DNA from: Chryseosolibacter sp049791675
GTDB lineage: Bacteria; Bacteroidota; Bacteroidia; Cytophagales; Cyclobacteriaceae
DNA length: 64,000 bases
Direction: 5' to 3'
Assembly: GCA_049791675.1 (NCBI GenBank)
Contig: JBARAD010000105.1
Span: 1 to 64,000, forward strand
Made by a program: the position numbers and the translations under genes. Shown here one piece after another: positions 17,292 through 27,667 of this stretch. The notes under the pieces are model-generated. The model saw only the letters and a program-made list of their open reading frames with translations. It had not been told where the DNA came from and made no database searches. Each line of letters starts with the position of its first letter. Within the stretch, counting starts at the first letter, position 1.

Positions 17292-20200
17292 ATGAGAAAA
17301 AAAAATAATCACTCGTCTTCCATTGCCCGGAAAGACAAGACTGATTCCAACGGCGCGTCCGCATCCCACGTCGCCGTTGTTCCCAAGAAAGTGAGCAAGA
17401 AAAGGAAGGTGGCGGCGGCGAAGGTCAAATATGTCCAGTCTATGCAGGAGGCTGATCAGTTGCATCAGTTATCCGGTATGATGGATAACCGCGCGCTGCT
17501 CAGTGTGCTCACCGAAGTTAGAAACGGAAATTTCTCTGTACGCATGCCATTCGATCAGATCGGGCTTAGTGGTAAGGTATGCGATACTGTTAACGAGATC
17601 ATCTCGCTGAATGAACGGATGATTCAGGAGTTTACCAAAGCAGGGCAAATCATCGGTAAACAGGGAAAGCTTAATCAACGTATTGAAATACCAAACGCCA
17701 GAGGCTTGTGGAGCCATGGGGTTGACTCACTGAATATACTGATCTCCGATCTCGTTCATCCCACGATTGAGATTGCGCGTGTTATCAGTTCCGTGGCCAA
17801 GGGAAATCTTTCCCAGGCGATGCCGCTGGAAATCGGCGGGCATACCCTTCAGGGTGAATTCGCGCAAATTGCCAAGGAAGTTAACGACATGGTGAAGCAG
17901 TTGAACCTCTTCTCCATGGAAGTTACGCGCGTGGCGCGGGAAGTGGGTTCGGAAGGAAAACTCGGAGGGCAGGCCAAGGTTAAAGGGGTCGCCGGTGTAT
18001 GGAAAGATCTTACCGATTCTGTAAACCAGATGGGTAGCAACCTTACCGCGCAGGTGCGGAACATCGCCGAAGTAACGACGGCGGTTGCTAAAGGCGATCT
18101 TTCAAAAAAAATTACCGTGGATGTGAAAGGAGAAATCCTGGAGCTGAAAAACACAATCAACACGATGGTGGACCAGCTCAACTCCTTCTCGTCTGAAGTA
18201 ACCCGTGTGGCCCTCGAGGTAGGTACGGAAGGGAAACTTGGTGGTCAGGCGCAGGTGAAAGGCGTGGCAGGTACCTGGAAAGATCTGACGGACTCTGTGA
18301 ACCAGATGGCGTCAAACCTCACGGGCCAGGTACGGAATATTGCAGAAGTAACCACTGCAGTGGCGAAAGGTGATCTGTCTAAGAAGATCACCGTGGACGT
18401 CAAAGGCGAAATTCTCGAATTGAAGAACACCATCAATACGATGGTGGATCAGTTGAACTCGTTCTCTTCCGAAGTAACGCGCGTTGCAAGGGAGGTAGGT
18501 TCCGAGGGTAAATTAGGTGGACAGGCGACAGTAAAAGGTGTAGGTGGTGTCTGGAAGGACCTTACGGATTCCGTAAACCTGATGGCTTCCAACCTTACCG
18601 GTCAGGTACGCAATATTGCGCAGGTAACAACCGCCATGGCGAGGGGCGATCTGTCGCGCAAGATCACGGTCGACGTAAAAGGTGAAATTCTCGAGTTGAA
18701 AGACACGATCAACACGATGGTGGACCAGCTCAACTCGTTTGCATCGGAAGTAACCCGTGTGGCGCGCGAGGTGGGCTCGGAAGGTAAACTCGGCGGACAG
18801 GCAACCGTGAAGGGTGTCGGTGGCGTTTGGAAAGACCTTACCGATTCCGTGAATCAAATGGCTTCGAACCTTACCGGTCAGGTCCGGAACATCGCGCAGG
18901 TAACGACCGCGGTGGCGAAAGGAGATCTTTCCCGGAAGATCACCATGGACGTACGCGGTGAGATCCTTGAATTGAAAGACACGATCAATACGATGGTGGA
19001 CCAGCTTAACTCGTTTGCCTCCGAAGTGACCCGCGTGGCACGCGAAGTAGGTTCGGAAGGTATGCTGGGTGGTCAGGCGGATGTTCCGGGCGTAGGCGGT
19101 ACGTGGAAAGACCTGACTGACTCCGTAAACAAAATGGCGGGTAACCTCACTTCCCAGGTGCGGAATATTGCCGAAGTGACCACAGCGGTGGCGAACGGAG
19201 ATTTGTCGCGCAAAATTACCGTGGACGTTAAAGGCGAAATTCTGGAATTGAAAAACACCATCAATACGATGGTGGATCAGCTGAACTCCTTCGGTTCAGA
19301 AGTAACACGTGTGGCAAGGGAAGTAGGTTCAGAAGGAAAACTTGGCGGACAGGCCACGGTGGTTGGTGTCGGCGGCGTATGGAAAGACCTGACCGAATCC
19401 GTAAACCAGATGGCTTCGAACCTCACCGGACAGGTGCGTAATATCGCCGAGGTGACCACTGCGGTAGCGAAAGGAGATCTGTCGCGCAAGATCACGGTGG
19501 ATGCCAAAGGTGAGATCCTTGAATTGAAGATCACCATCAATACGATGGTGGATCAGTTGAACTCCTTTGGTTCTGAAGTAACGCGTGTTGCGCGCGAAGT
19601 GGGCTCCGACGGCCAACTCGGAGGTCAGGCTGATGTGCCGGGTGTTGCAGGTACCTGGAAAGACCTTACTGACTCCGTAAACAAAATGGCCTCTAACCTA
19701 ACCTCTCAGGTACGGAACATTGCCGAAGTGACCACGGCGGTGGCGAACGGAGACCTGTCACGCAAGATCACAGTGGATGTTCAGGGTGAGATCCTTGAAT
19801 TGAAAAATACCATCAACACCATGGTGGACCAGCTGCGCGGATTTGCCTCCGAGGTAACCCGTGTAGCGCGCGAAGTGGGTACGGAAGGAAAACTCGGCGG
19901 CCAGGCAAGTGTACCCGGTGTAGCGGGTACCTGGAAGGATCTTACAGACTCCGTGAACCAGATGGCAGGAAATCTTACTGCGCAGGTTCGCAATATCGCT
20001 GATGTGGCCATTGCCGTGGCGAACGGCGACCTCTCGAAAAAGATTACCGTAGACGTCCGGGGTGAAATCCTCCAGCTGAAAGAAACACTGAACACGATGG
20101 TGGATCAGCTGCGGGCCTTCGCCTCCGAGGTAACGCGCGTTGCACGCGAGGTAGGCACAGACGGAAAACTCGGCGGACAGGCCTTTGTTCCCGGCGTGGC

Positions 20201-23200
20201 AGGTACCTGGAAAGATCTTACTGACTCTGTAAACAAAATGACGGGTAACCTGACCGATCAGGTTCGCAACATTGCCCAGGTAACGAAGGCCGTTGCCTCC
20301 GGTGACTTGTCCAAGACCGTAGCCATCGATGTGAAAGGCGAGATCCTCGAACTGAAAAACACCATCAACACGATGGTGGAACAGCTCAACTCGTTTGCCT
20401 TTGAAGTAACGCGTGTAGCCAGGGAGGTAGGTACCGAAGGTAAGCTCGGAGGACAGGCCGAAGTGAAAGGCGTGGCAGGAACCTGGAAAGACCTTACCGA
20501 CTCGGTGAACATGATGGCGTCCAACCTCACCAGCCAGGTGCGCGGTATCGCGAAAGTTGTGACGTCTGTGGCTACCGGAAATCTCCGCCAGAAACTATCC
20601 ATCAATGCGAAAGGTGAAGTAGCCCAGCTGACGGAAACCATCAATGAAATGATCGAGACGCTGGCCGTATTTGCCGATCAGGTAACGACGGTAGCGCGCG
20701 AGGTGGGTGTTGAAGGGAGATTGGGAGGCCAGGCCAACGTGCCCGGCGCTTCCGGTATCTGGAAAAACCTCACCGAAAACGTGAACCAGCTCGCCCAGAA
20801 TCTCACCACCCAGGTGCGTTCCATTTCTGAAGTGGCCTCGGCGGTAACGAAGGGCGATCTTACCCGCACCATCCGCGTTGAAGCCAAAGGCGAAGTGGAG
20901 GCGCTGAAGGATACGATCAACCAGATGATCGCGAACCTCAGGGCAACGACCCTCCGCAACCAGGAAACCGACTGGCTGAAATCTAACCTCGCCAAGTTCA
21001 CGCAGATGCTGCAGGGGCAGAAAGATCTCAACGCAGTGACTACACGCATCCTTTCGGAACTCGCACAGGTGGTAAACGCACATTACGGCGCCTTCTATAT
21101 CCTGAAACAGGATGAGAAGACGGGAGCGACAACGCTTTCCCTGTACGCAGGATATGCCTACAAGGAAGAAAAAAATATTGTCAGGGAATTCAGGATCGGC
21201 GAAGGACTTGTCGGCCAGTGCGCGCTGGAAAAAGAAAGGATCCTGCTGACCAATGTTCCTTCCAACTATATCAAGATCAATTCAGGTCTTGGAAAGGCAA
21301 AACCCTCCAACCTGATCATCCTGCCGGTGTTGTTTGAAAACAACGTGAAGGCGGTCATTGAACTGGCCTCACTCGACACGTTCAGCCAGACCCACCTGGA
21401 CTTCCTGAGCCAGCTGACAGAATCTATCGGTATCGTGCTGAACACCATTGAAGCCAATACGCGGACAGAGGGACTCCTCACACAATCCCAGTCGCTGGCA
21501 AGCGAGCTCAAGATACAGCAGGAAGAATTACGCAGAACAAACGACGAACTGCAGGATAAGGCACTGCTCCTCGTGAAGCAGAAAGAGGAAGTGGAAGCGA
21601 AGAATAAAGAAGTGGAAGAAGCAAGACGGTCACTCGAAGAAAAAGCCGAACAGCTTCAGCTCACTTCCAAATACAAGTCCGAGTTCCTCGCGAATATGTC
21701 GCATGAATTAAGGACGCCGCTGAACAGCTTGTTGATCCTTGCCCAGCAATTGTATGAGAACGCCGAAGGAAATCTCTCCGAAAAGCAGGTCCGCTACGCC
21801 AAGACAATTCACTCCTGTGGCGATGACCTCATCCAGCTGATCAACGACATCCTCGATCTTTCAAAGATCGAATCCGGATTTATTTCCACCAACATTGCGC
21901 CGGTTAACCTGACCGAGATCGCGGGATTTGTGGAGACTACTTTCAGGCCAATATCGGAAGCACGCAATCTCAGATTCAGCATTCAAACTGCCGAGAACCT
22001 GCCTTCTACTATTGACACCGATATCCAAAGACTGAACCAGATCCTGAAGAATCTCCTGTCGAACGCCTTTAAATTTACCGAGAAAGGCGGCGTGAACCTT
22101 CGTGTCTTCCAGGCAGATAAGGGCTGGAAATCCAACCCGAACCTTGATACCGCAAGAACAGTCATCGGATTTTCCATCTCCGACACCGGTATCGGTATCC
22201 CCATGGAAAAACAATTGATCATCTTCGAGGCATTCCAGCAGGCCGAAGGATCCACAAGCCGTAAATACGGCGGAACAGGATTGGGACTTTCCATCAGCCG
22301 CGGATTGGCGGAATTACTTGGCGGAACCATCGAACTCGACAGCCATCCGGGAAGGGGAAGTACCTTTACCCTCTACCTGCCGATCGATGGCACAGGTTTA
22401 GCCTCTCCTGCAGACCGGGAGAGTATGAAAGTGATCCAGCAGCTGCAGCTTGAGAAAGATAAGGAACAGGAAGGCTTAAGCAGTCTGCTCACCAACCTGC
22501 ATATCACGAAGGAGGGAGTCGAGACCCGAAACCTGGAGATTGTTAGTGAATTGATCAATGAAGCCGGTGATGACCGGAACAACATACAACCGTCCGACAA
22601 GGTGGTGCTCGTCGTTGAAGATGACTTAAGGTTCAGCAGGATCATTATTGAAAAGGCGCACGAACGCGAGTTGAAAGCGGTGGTTGCAACCAACTACCTT
22701 GAAGTTTTCGACTTCATCAACCGCTTCTCCCCTGTTGCCATCACCCTCGACGTAAAGTTACCTGACACCAGTGGCTGGAAGGTGATCGATCTGTTGAGGA
22801 ATGATCTGAACTACAGGCATATTCCGATCTATGTGATCTCCGGAGAGGAGAACCGTGTCCTGGCCCTGAAACGAGGCGCCCGGAGCTTTCTGCTCAAGCC
22901 GCTCAGCAACGAGTCAATTGACCAGATCTTTAATGACATTGTTGACTTCAGTGCCAAATCAAAAAGGAATGTACTGGTGGTTGAAGACAATGAGATCGAT
23001 TCTTCACAGATCGCAAAGGTCCTCTCTGACGACCACGTGACGGTAAACATCGCCACGACCGGAGAGCGCGCGTTGAAAATGATCGGCGATAATCGGTACG
23101 ATTGCATTATTCTGGATTATACCCTGCCCGATATTTCCGGAAGCGATCTTCTGAGAGAAGTCAGCAAGGCGAAAAAAGACCTTACACCTGTTGTCGTCTA

Positions 23201-23765
23201 TTCAGCTAAGGATTTCAACCGGAAGGAGCTGAATCAGATAAATCTTACTTCGAATGCGGTTTTGATGAAGGGCGTAAACTCTATTGAAAATCTCCTCGAA
23301 GAGGTCGTCACCCAACTGCATATTCCTCACAAGGAATTGCAGCCTAACAAACGCCGGATCATTGAAAATATCCGTAATAAGGAAGACATCCTTTCCGGCA
23401 AAAATGTTTTGATCGTGGATGATGACGTCCGTAACTTATTCGCCCTGACAACGGTATTCGAGCGTTTCAATATCAATGTCATCACGGCGGAAAGCGGACA
23501 CGAAGCAATTCAGATCCTCAACGAGAATTCGAAGATCGACATGGTATTGATGGATATCATGATGCCGGAAATGGATGGTTACGAAACTACCCAGAGAATC
23601 AGAAGGGAGAATAAAAACAGTACTTTGCCGATTATTGCAGTGACGGCGAAAGCAATGAAAGGCGACCGGCAGAAGTGCATTGAAGCAGGAGCTTCCGACT
23701 ACATCACCAAACCGGTCAAGATCGATCAGTTGCTTTCTTTAATGAGATTGTGGTTTTTTAAATAG
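17292..23765 (+). CDS. Giant poly-HAMP hybrid histidine kinase with GAF and three receivers
   Basis: This 2157-residue protein has no membrane segment, so it is a cytosolic sensor. After a Lys-rich head (1-45) come tandem HAMP modules to about residue 1220. Eleven near-identical 92-residue units each pair a REVGxEGKLGGQ...WKDLTDSVN module with a VAxGDLSxKI...NTMVDQL module; more divergent copies lie in front. A GAF domain (about 1245-1395), a coiled coil, HisKA with MSHELRTP (His near 1471), HATPase with SDTGIGIP and GGTGLGLS (to about 1700), and receivers at about 1770-1885, 1893-2010 and 2037-2157 follow. The plan resembles fungal Nik1/group III kinases plus extra receivers. The DNA repeat is 276 bp. 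A receiver-kinase gene follows 10 bp later. Confidence 0.95.
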   Translation: MRKKNNHSSSIARKDKTDSNGASASHVAVVPKKVSKKRKVAAAKVKYVQSMQEADQLHQLSGMMDNRALLSVLTEVRNGNFSVRMPFDQIGLSGKVCDTVNEIISLNERMIQEFTKAGQIIGKQGKLNQRIEIPNARGLWSHGVDSLNILISDLVHPTIEIARVISSVAKGNLSQAMPLEIGGHTLQGEFAQIAKEVNDMVKQLNLFSMEVTRVAREVGSEGKLGGQAKVKGVAGVWKDLTDSVNQMGSNLTAQVRNIAEVTTAVAKGDLSKKITVDVKGEILELKNTINTMVDQLNSFSSEVTRVALEVGTEGKLGGQAQVKGVAGTWKDLTDSVNQMASNLTGQVRNIAEVTTAVAKGDLSKKITVDVKGEILELKNTINTMVDQLNSFSSEVTRVAREVGSEGKLGGQATVKGVGGVWKDLTDSVNLMASNLTGQVRNIAQVTTAMARGDLSRKITVDVKGEILELKDTINTMVDQLNSFASEVTRVAREVGSEGKLGGQATVKGVGGVWKDLTDSVNQMASNLTGQVRNIAQVTTAVAKGDLSRKITMDVRGEILELKDTINTMVDQLNSFASEVTRVAREVGSEGMLGGQADVPGVGGTWKDLTDSVNKMAGNLTSQVRNIAEVTTAVANGDLSRKITVDVKGEILELKNTINTMVDQLNSFGSEVTRVAREVGSEGKLGGQATVVGVGGVWKDLTESVNQMASNLTGQVRNIAEVTTAVAKGDLSRKITVDAKGEILELKITINTMVDQLNSFGSEVTRVAREVGSDGQLGGQADVPGVAGTWKDLTDSVNKMASNLTSQVRNIAEVTTAVANGDLSRKITVDVQGEILELKNTINTMVDQLRGFASEVTRVAREVGTEGKLGGQASVPGVAGTWKDLTDSVNQMAGNLTAQVRNIADVAIAVANGDLSKKITVDVRGEILQLKETLNTMVDQLRAFASEVTRVAREVGTDGKLGGQAFVPGVAGTWKDLTDSVNKMTGNLTDQVRNIAQVTKAVASGDLSKTVAIDVKGEILELKNTINTMVEQLNSFAFEVTRVAREVGTEGKLGGQAEVKGVAGTWKDLTDSVNMMASNLTSQVRGIAKVVTSVATGNLRQKLSINAKGEVAQLTETINEMIETLAVFADQVTTVAREVGVEGRLGGQANVPGASGIWKNLTENVNQLAQNLTTQVRSISEVASAVTKGDLTRTIRVEAKGEVEALKDTINQMIANLRATTLRNQETDWLKSNLAKFTQMLQGQKDLNAVTTRILSELAQVVNAHYGAFYILKQDEKTGATTLSLYAGYAYKEEKNIVREFRIGEGLVGQCALEKERILLTNVPSNYIKINSGLGKAKPSNLIILPVLFENNVKAVIELASLDTFSQTHLDFLSQLTESIGIVLNTIEANTRTEGLLTQSQSLASELKIQQEELRRTNDELQDKALLLVKQKEEVEAKNKEVEEARRSLEEKAEQLQLTSKYKSEFLANMSHELRTPLNSLLILAQQLYENAEGNLSEKQVRYAKTIHSCGDDLIQLINDILDLSKIESGFISTNIAPVNLTEIAGFVETTFRPISEARNLRFSIQTAENLPSTIDTDIQRLNQILKNLLSNAFKFTEKGGVNLRVFQADKGWKSNPNLDTARTVIGFSISDTGIGIPMEKQLIIFEAFQQAEGSTSRKYGGTGLGLSISRGLAELLGGTIELDSHPGRGSTFTLYLPIDGTGLASPADRESMKVIQQLQLEKDKEQEGLSSLLTNLHITKEGVETRNLEIVSELINEAGDDRNNIQPSDKVVLVVEDDLRFSRIIIEKAHERELKAVVATNYLEVFDFINRFSPVAITLDVKLPDTSGWKVIDLLRNDLNYRHIPIYVISGEENRVLALKRGARSFLLKPLSNESIDQIFNDIVDFSAKSKRNVLVVEDNEIDSSQIAKVLSDDHVTVNIATTGERALKMIGDNRYDCIILDYTLPDISGSDLLREVSKAKKDLTPVVVYSAKDFNRKELNQINLTSNAVLMKGVNSIENLLEEVVTQLHIPHKELQPNKRRIIENIRNKEDILSGKNVLIVDDDVRNLFALTTVFERFNINVITAESGHEAIQILNENSKIDMVLMDIMMPEMDGYETTQRIRRENKNSTLPIIAVTAKAMKGDRQKCIEAGASDYITKPVKIDQLLSLMRLWFFK
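18000..21000 (+). repeat. 276-bp in-frame coding repeats encoding the HAMP pairs
   Basis: Eleven copies of a unit of about 276 bp lie head to tail inside the kinase gene. They are recognised by recurring TGGAAAGA-type codons for WKD at about 18000, 18276 and onward to 20757. Units differ mostly at silent positions, so they have been kept under selection for protein sequence. Boundaries are approximate. Confidence 0.9.
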
Positions 23766-23775
23766 CGAGGGTTAA

Positions 23776-25038
23776 ATGCATCCAAAAATCTTATTAGTTG
23801 ATGATCGGGAAGACAATCTTTTGGCCATTGAGACCATTTTTGAACCTGACGGTTACCGCTTTGTAAAGGCAAACTCCGGAAGGGAGGCTTTGAAGATTCT
23901 GCTCAGGGAATTTGATTTTGCGCTTATACTGATGGACGTAAAGATGCCGAATCTCAACGGTTTTGAAACGGCCTCCCTCATTTATGAGCGGGACAAGCTG
24001 AAACACATACCCATTATCTTCATTACCGCCAATAATTTCGGCGATGAGAACCTCTACAGGGGATATCAGGCCGGGGCGATCGACTATATCTACAAGCCGA
24101 TCAAACCCGAGGTCCTTCGCGCCAAGGTGTCGGTCCTGATCGACCTCTACAGGAAGAACCGCCAGTTGCTTGCGCAGGAACAAAGACTGGTGGCCATCAA
24201 CAAGAGCCTGGAAATGGAGATCAAGGAGCGCAAGTCGAGCGAAGAAAAAGTCAAACACCTGAACCGCCAGCTGCTGGAGAATATCGCCAGCCTGGAGCAG
24301 GCAAATAAAGACCTCGACCGTTTCGCATTCATGGCCTCCCACGATCTACAGGAACCCCTGCGAAAGATCAGGATGTTCAGCGACAGGCTTGCCCTCAAGT
24401 ATAATGAACTGATGGATGACGATGGAAGAACCAATATCCAGCGCATTCACAAAGCTGCCGAACGGATGCAGAATCTCATTACAGACATCCTGACCTTCTC
24501 CAAAATTTCGGTTGATACACCGTCTTTCGTAAACTGTGATATGAACGCATTACTGGATGAAGTGTTGGTCGACCTCGATGAAGAAGTGAGGTCGAAGAAT
24601 GGAAAGGTGATGATTGAAAAACTGCCGGTACTCAGTGTAAATCCGAGCCTCATAAAACCACTGTTCCACAACCTGATCGGCAATGCCCTTAAATACTGCA
24701 AAAAGGACACTGCACCGCAGGTTAAGATAACTTCCGAGATCAGCGGTCAGCTCAACGGAAAAGCCAATGGCGAAAGCATCAAGTATTGCAGGATCTTTAT
24801 CCAGGATAACGGAATCGGTTTTGACCAGAAATATGCCGAGGAGATCTTCGGGATGTTCAAAAGACTGCACCACAATTCAGAGTTTCAGGGTACGGGCATA
24901 GGCCTGGCGCTCTGCAAAAAAATTGTTGAGCAACACAAAGGGTATATTTCTGCCCGCAGCAAACTGAATGAAGGCTCCACGTTTATTGTTTCCCTACCGC
25001 TTCAGCCTAAAACCGAATCCCTGACGGTCTCGTCATAA
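23776..25038 (+). CDS. Receiver-histidine kinase (REC-HisKA-HATPase)
   Basis: This 420-residue soluble protein has an N-terminal receiver (about 1-125; acceptor Asp in LILMDVKMPNLNG, Lys in YKPIKP), a coiled coil, a dimerisation domain with FMASHDLQEPLRKI (His near 189) and an ATPase with QDNGIGF and GTGIGLALC. The SHDLQEPLR form is typical of phytochrome-type kinases. Its ATG is 10 bp after the poly-HAMP kinase, so the two are probably co-expressed. The N-terminal receiver could take phosphate from that kinase. That link is inference. Confidence 0.92.
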   Translation: MHPKILLVDDREDNLLAIETIFEPDGYRFVKANSGREALKILLREFDFALILMDVKMPNLNGFETASLIYERDKLKHIPIIFITANNFGDENLYRGYQAGAIDYIYKPIKPEVLRAKVSVLIDLYRKNRQLLAQEQRLVAINKSLEMEIKERKSSEEKVKHLNRQLLENIASLEQANKDLDRFAFMASHDLQEPLRKIRMFSDRLALKYNELMDDDGRTNIQRIHKAAERMQNLITDILTFSKISVDTPSFVNCDMNALLDEVLVDLDEEVRSKNGKVMIEKLPVLSVNPSLIKPLFHNLIGNALKYCKKDTAPQVKITSEISGQLNGKANGESIKYCRIFIQDNGIGFDQKYAEEIFGMFKRLHHNSEFQGTGIGLALCKKIVEQHKGYISARSKLNEGSTFIVSLPLQPKTESLTVSS

Positions 25039-25177
25039 GTTCATTTATTGAGCTGGCAGGCGCCTATGCTGTCATGGCTGAATTCCTATTGCTGCTGCTT
25101 CCCCATAATTGAGCAACCAGGGAGCAAATCTACAGCAGGTGGCATTATCTTTTAATCGCTGCTGACAGCAGTCCACC

Positions 25178-26860
25178 ATGATCTCTAAAAAGACACACAA
25201 AGCCATTCTTATCATTGTCGTCCTATGTCTCGCCATAGGTGGCTTCGTGTGGCTTCGCTCCTATGTTTTTTCGAATATGGGCCTGAGTCTGCAGAAGAAA
25301 ATTCAGGCGCTGGAATTGAGCGGATTCAAAGTCACATACGACTCACTCTCGATTGACTGGAGAAAAAACATTATTCAGGTCCACGGCCTCCTCCTCGAAA
25401 AGAATGCTTACGATACGGCCTGCGTCTATCCGGAGTTCATTGCAGTAGCACATGTGCGTGCCGAAGGCATAAGCCTGTTCCCCCTCGTGTTCAGCAACGT
25501 ACTGGATTTCGAGGTGCTTCACCTGGACACGCCACGGGCCATCATCCGGCAAAACTCGCTGTTGAAGCTTGATTCGGCTGCACAGCGCGAAAACGAATTT
25601 ACGCTGAAGGTGGAGAAAGTATTTTTCCGTTCTGCCGACGTGCAGTACACCGATAGCGTGGCCTGCGGGCTGATCACGGGGATTGGAAGTAACCTGACCA
25701 TTGAAGGACTTGCGTTGGAATTCTTTGCGGATAGGCCACTTAAATATACTGTCGAGACCGTGACGCTTGACAGTACCGAGGTGACTCTCCCCCGAAGTTT
25801 TTATACTTACAGGATCCGCCAGGCAAAAATTGACGTGCGAAACGAAAAACTGGCGATCGATTCCATCAGGATCATTCCGGCGTATGGTACCCTTGAGTTC
25901 GGCAGGCGCCGCGGTTATGAGATCGACCGGTTCGATGGCCTTATCCCTTTTATAAAAGCAGATAATTTTGTCATTTCGTTTGAGGATTCCCTTCGGGTGA
26001 AAGTCGGGCTGGCGGAAGTGCAATTCTACCTCAAACTCTTTCGTGACAAGCGGCTGCCGTTCAGGAAGGTTCGTAAATCATTGCCCGTAGATGCCATCCG
26101 GGATCTGTCTTTCGGTCTGGAGATTGACTCGCTGAAAGTAACCAGGAGCTTCGTTCAATACGATGAGTTTCCCGAGGAAGCTTCCGACGCCGGTGGGCTC
26201 TTTTTCGACAATCTTTACGCCGTTATCACCAACATCACCAACGCTTCGCAGAAAGGGATCACACACCTCGCCGCACAGGCCGCGCTGATGGGCAACGGAA
26301 CGATATCGGTGTCTGTTGACTTCCCTTTGGACAAGGACAAAAAGTCGTCCTTAACGGGGTCACTGACAAACTTCCCCATGTCAAGAATTAATCCCATGCT
26401 TGGGCCCTCCACGAACATAAAAGTAGAGTCCGGCACGATGAAGAAAATGTCATTCAACTTTACGTTTAATGCTGTGCGGTCTGATGGCGAGATCGAATTG
26501 AACTACGAAAACCTTAAACTCATTTCCTTCAAGGAAGAAGATAAAAAAAAGAAGAAGGGTAAGGCACCGGAGAAGGATAACCTGAAGACCTTTATCATGA
26601 ACACCTTTATCTTCCGCAAGAACATGGATGAAAACGTCCCCGAGGAGAAACGAACCGGTACTGTGATGTATCTGCGCGATGAGAACCGGTCCATATTCAA
26701 CTTTTGGGCAAAATCACTCCTTTCCGGCCTTAAATCAGCTTATAATCTTGATAAGGTAGCTGAAAAGAAAAGTCAGCGCGAGCAGCGAAAAGAAGAAAGG
26801 CTCGCGCGCAGGCTTGAACGGAAGATGAAGAAGGAGGAAAAAAAGAAAGACAGAGGGTAA
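25178..26860 (+). CDS. Large hypothetical membrane-anchored protein, AsmA/DUF748-like
   Basis: This 560-residue protein has one N-terminal membrane helix (about 10-30) followed by beta-rich sequence predicted to be periplasmic. The early part, with LSIDWRKNIIQVHGLLL, recalls the start of AsmA/DUF748-type lipid-trafficking proteins, but I cannot confirm the family. The end is very Lys- and Arg-rich, about 40 residues. It follows the kinase on the same strand after a 139-bp gap with no recognised signal and may be independent. Confidence 0.7.
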   Translation: MISKKTHKAILIIVVLCLAIGGFVWLRSYVFSNMGLSLQKKIQALELSGFKVTYDSLSIDWRKNIIQVHGLLLEKNAYDTACVYPEFIAVAHVRAEGISLFPLVFSNVLDFEVLHLDTPRAIIRQNSLLKLDSAAQRENEFTLKVEKVFFRSADVQYTDSVACGLITGIGSNLTIEGLALEFFADRPLKYTVETVTLDSTEVTLPRSFYTYRIRQAKIDVRNEKLAIDSIRIIPAYGTLEFGRRRGYEIDRFDGLIPFIKADNFVISFEDSLRVKVGLAEVQFYLKLFRDKRLPFRKVRKSLPVDAIRDLSFGLEIDSLKVTRSFVQYDEFPEEASDAGGLFFDNLYAVITNITNASQKGITHLAAQAALMGNGTISVSVDFPLDKDKKSSLTGSLTNFPMSRINPMLGPSTNIKVESGTMKKMSFNFTFNAVRSDGEIELNYENLKLISFKEEDKKKKKGKAPEKDNLKTFIMNTFIFRKNMDENVPEEKRTGTVMYLRDENRSIFNFWAKSLLSGLKSAYNLDKVAEKKSQREQRKEERLARRLERKMKKEEKKKDRG

Positions 26861-26872
26861 TTGAACCTGAGT

Positions 26873-27220
26873 TTACAAATAATCCTTCAGCGTGTTCAGG
26901 CGCAAAGGCTTTTCAAGAATGGTCACGGTCTGGCTATCGCGATCTTTCATATCGGGAGGCAGGTAGTCATACGCGCTGATCAGGTTAATCTTGCAGGTCG
27001 GAAATGCTTCGAGCAGATACGACATCTTCTCCCACCCAAGGCCATCCGGTAGATTGTTGTCGATGAAAACCACATCCGGGGATACTTCTTTTATGAGGGA
27101 AAGGCCCGTCCCCAGGGTATTGGCAAGGAAAACATCGTGATTCAGTTCAAGAAAATAGGTTTTCATTAAATGACATAAGTCCTCCTCATCATCAATGATT
27201 ACGATTTTTTTCCTGGACAT
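26873..27220 (-). CDS. Single-domain response regulator
   Basis: This 115-residue receiver domain has the acidic cluster in VIIDDEEDL, the acceptor Asp in VFIDNNLPDGLG (about residue 52), Ser in LISAYD and Lys in ILEKPL. It has no output domain. The ATG at 27220 (MSRKKIVIIDD) is preferred over a start 12 codons upstream because it sits at the receiver fold start. It faces the preceding plus-strand gene and is not adjacent to its kinase. Confidence 0.85.
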   Translation of the reverse strand: MSRKKIVIIDDEEDLCHLMKTYFLELNHDVFLANTLGTGLSLIKEVSPDVVFIDNNLPDGLGWEKMSYLLEAFPTCKINLISAYDYLPPDMKDRDSQTVTILEKPLRLNTLKDYL

Positions 27221-27390
27221 CGTGGTGAAGATATTATTTATCCTAAAAACGGGCAAATCCCCAAGCTGCTTAATATCAAAATATATCCCTGTTTGCCGTA
27301 GAAAACTGTCTACAGGGCCGAAAGCAAACCGAGGGTACAGTTTTTTATTATCCTACACATATTAACAAACATTTAAAGAGGAATATTCAT

Positions 27391-27657
27391 ATGAACTCAA
27401 CAAGCAAAACAATTTTGGCAGTAATGGGCGCCGCCGCTGTTGGCGCAGTAATAGGCATGTTGGTTGCACCGGAGAAGGGAAGCGATCTGAGAAGGAAAAT
27501 CACCGATGCTACCGGTGACTGGACAACGCAGTTGAGCGACCTTTTGGCACAGGGAAAAGAGCAATTGAACAGCCTGAAAAATAAGGCTACATCACAGGCT
27601 TCATCCTATACTTCCGAAGGCGAAGAACGCTTCAACAGCGTTAAAGAAAGGGTATAA
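27391..27657 (+). CDS. YtxH domain-containing protein
   Basis: This 88-residue protein begins with a Gly/Ala-rich hydrophobic helix, then APEKGSDLRRKI, the YtxH signature, and an amphipathic coiled-coil tail. YtxH proteins are small general-stress proteins of Gram-positives and Bacteroidota with unknown mechanism. GGTACAGTTTTTT at about 27334-27346, 45-57 bp before the ATG, resembles the motif before other stress genes here. A nested inverted repeat follows the stop. Confidence 0.85.
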   Translation: MNSTSKTILAVMGAAAVGAVIGMLVAPEKGSDLRRKITDATGDWTTQLSDLLAQGKEQLNSLKNKATSQASSYTSEGEERFNSVKERV

Positions 27658-27667
27658 GCCAGAGGCT

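Noticed and set aside
17849..20644. Many minus-strand open frames of 60-130 codons inside the poly-HAMP gene
   Set aside because: They recur with the same 276-bp period as the coding repeats and are shadows of the codon bias of the real gene on the other strand.
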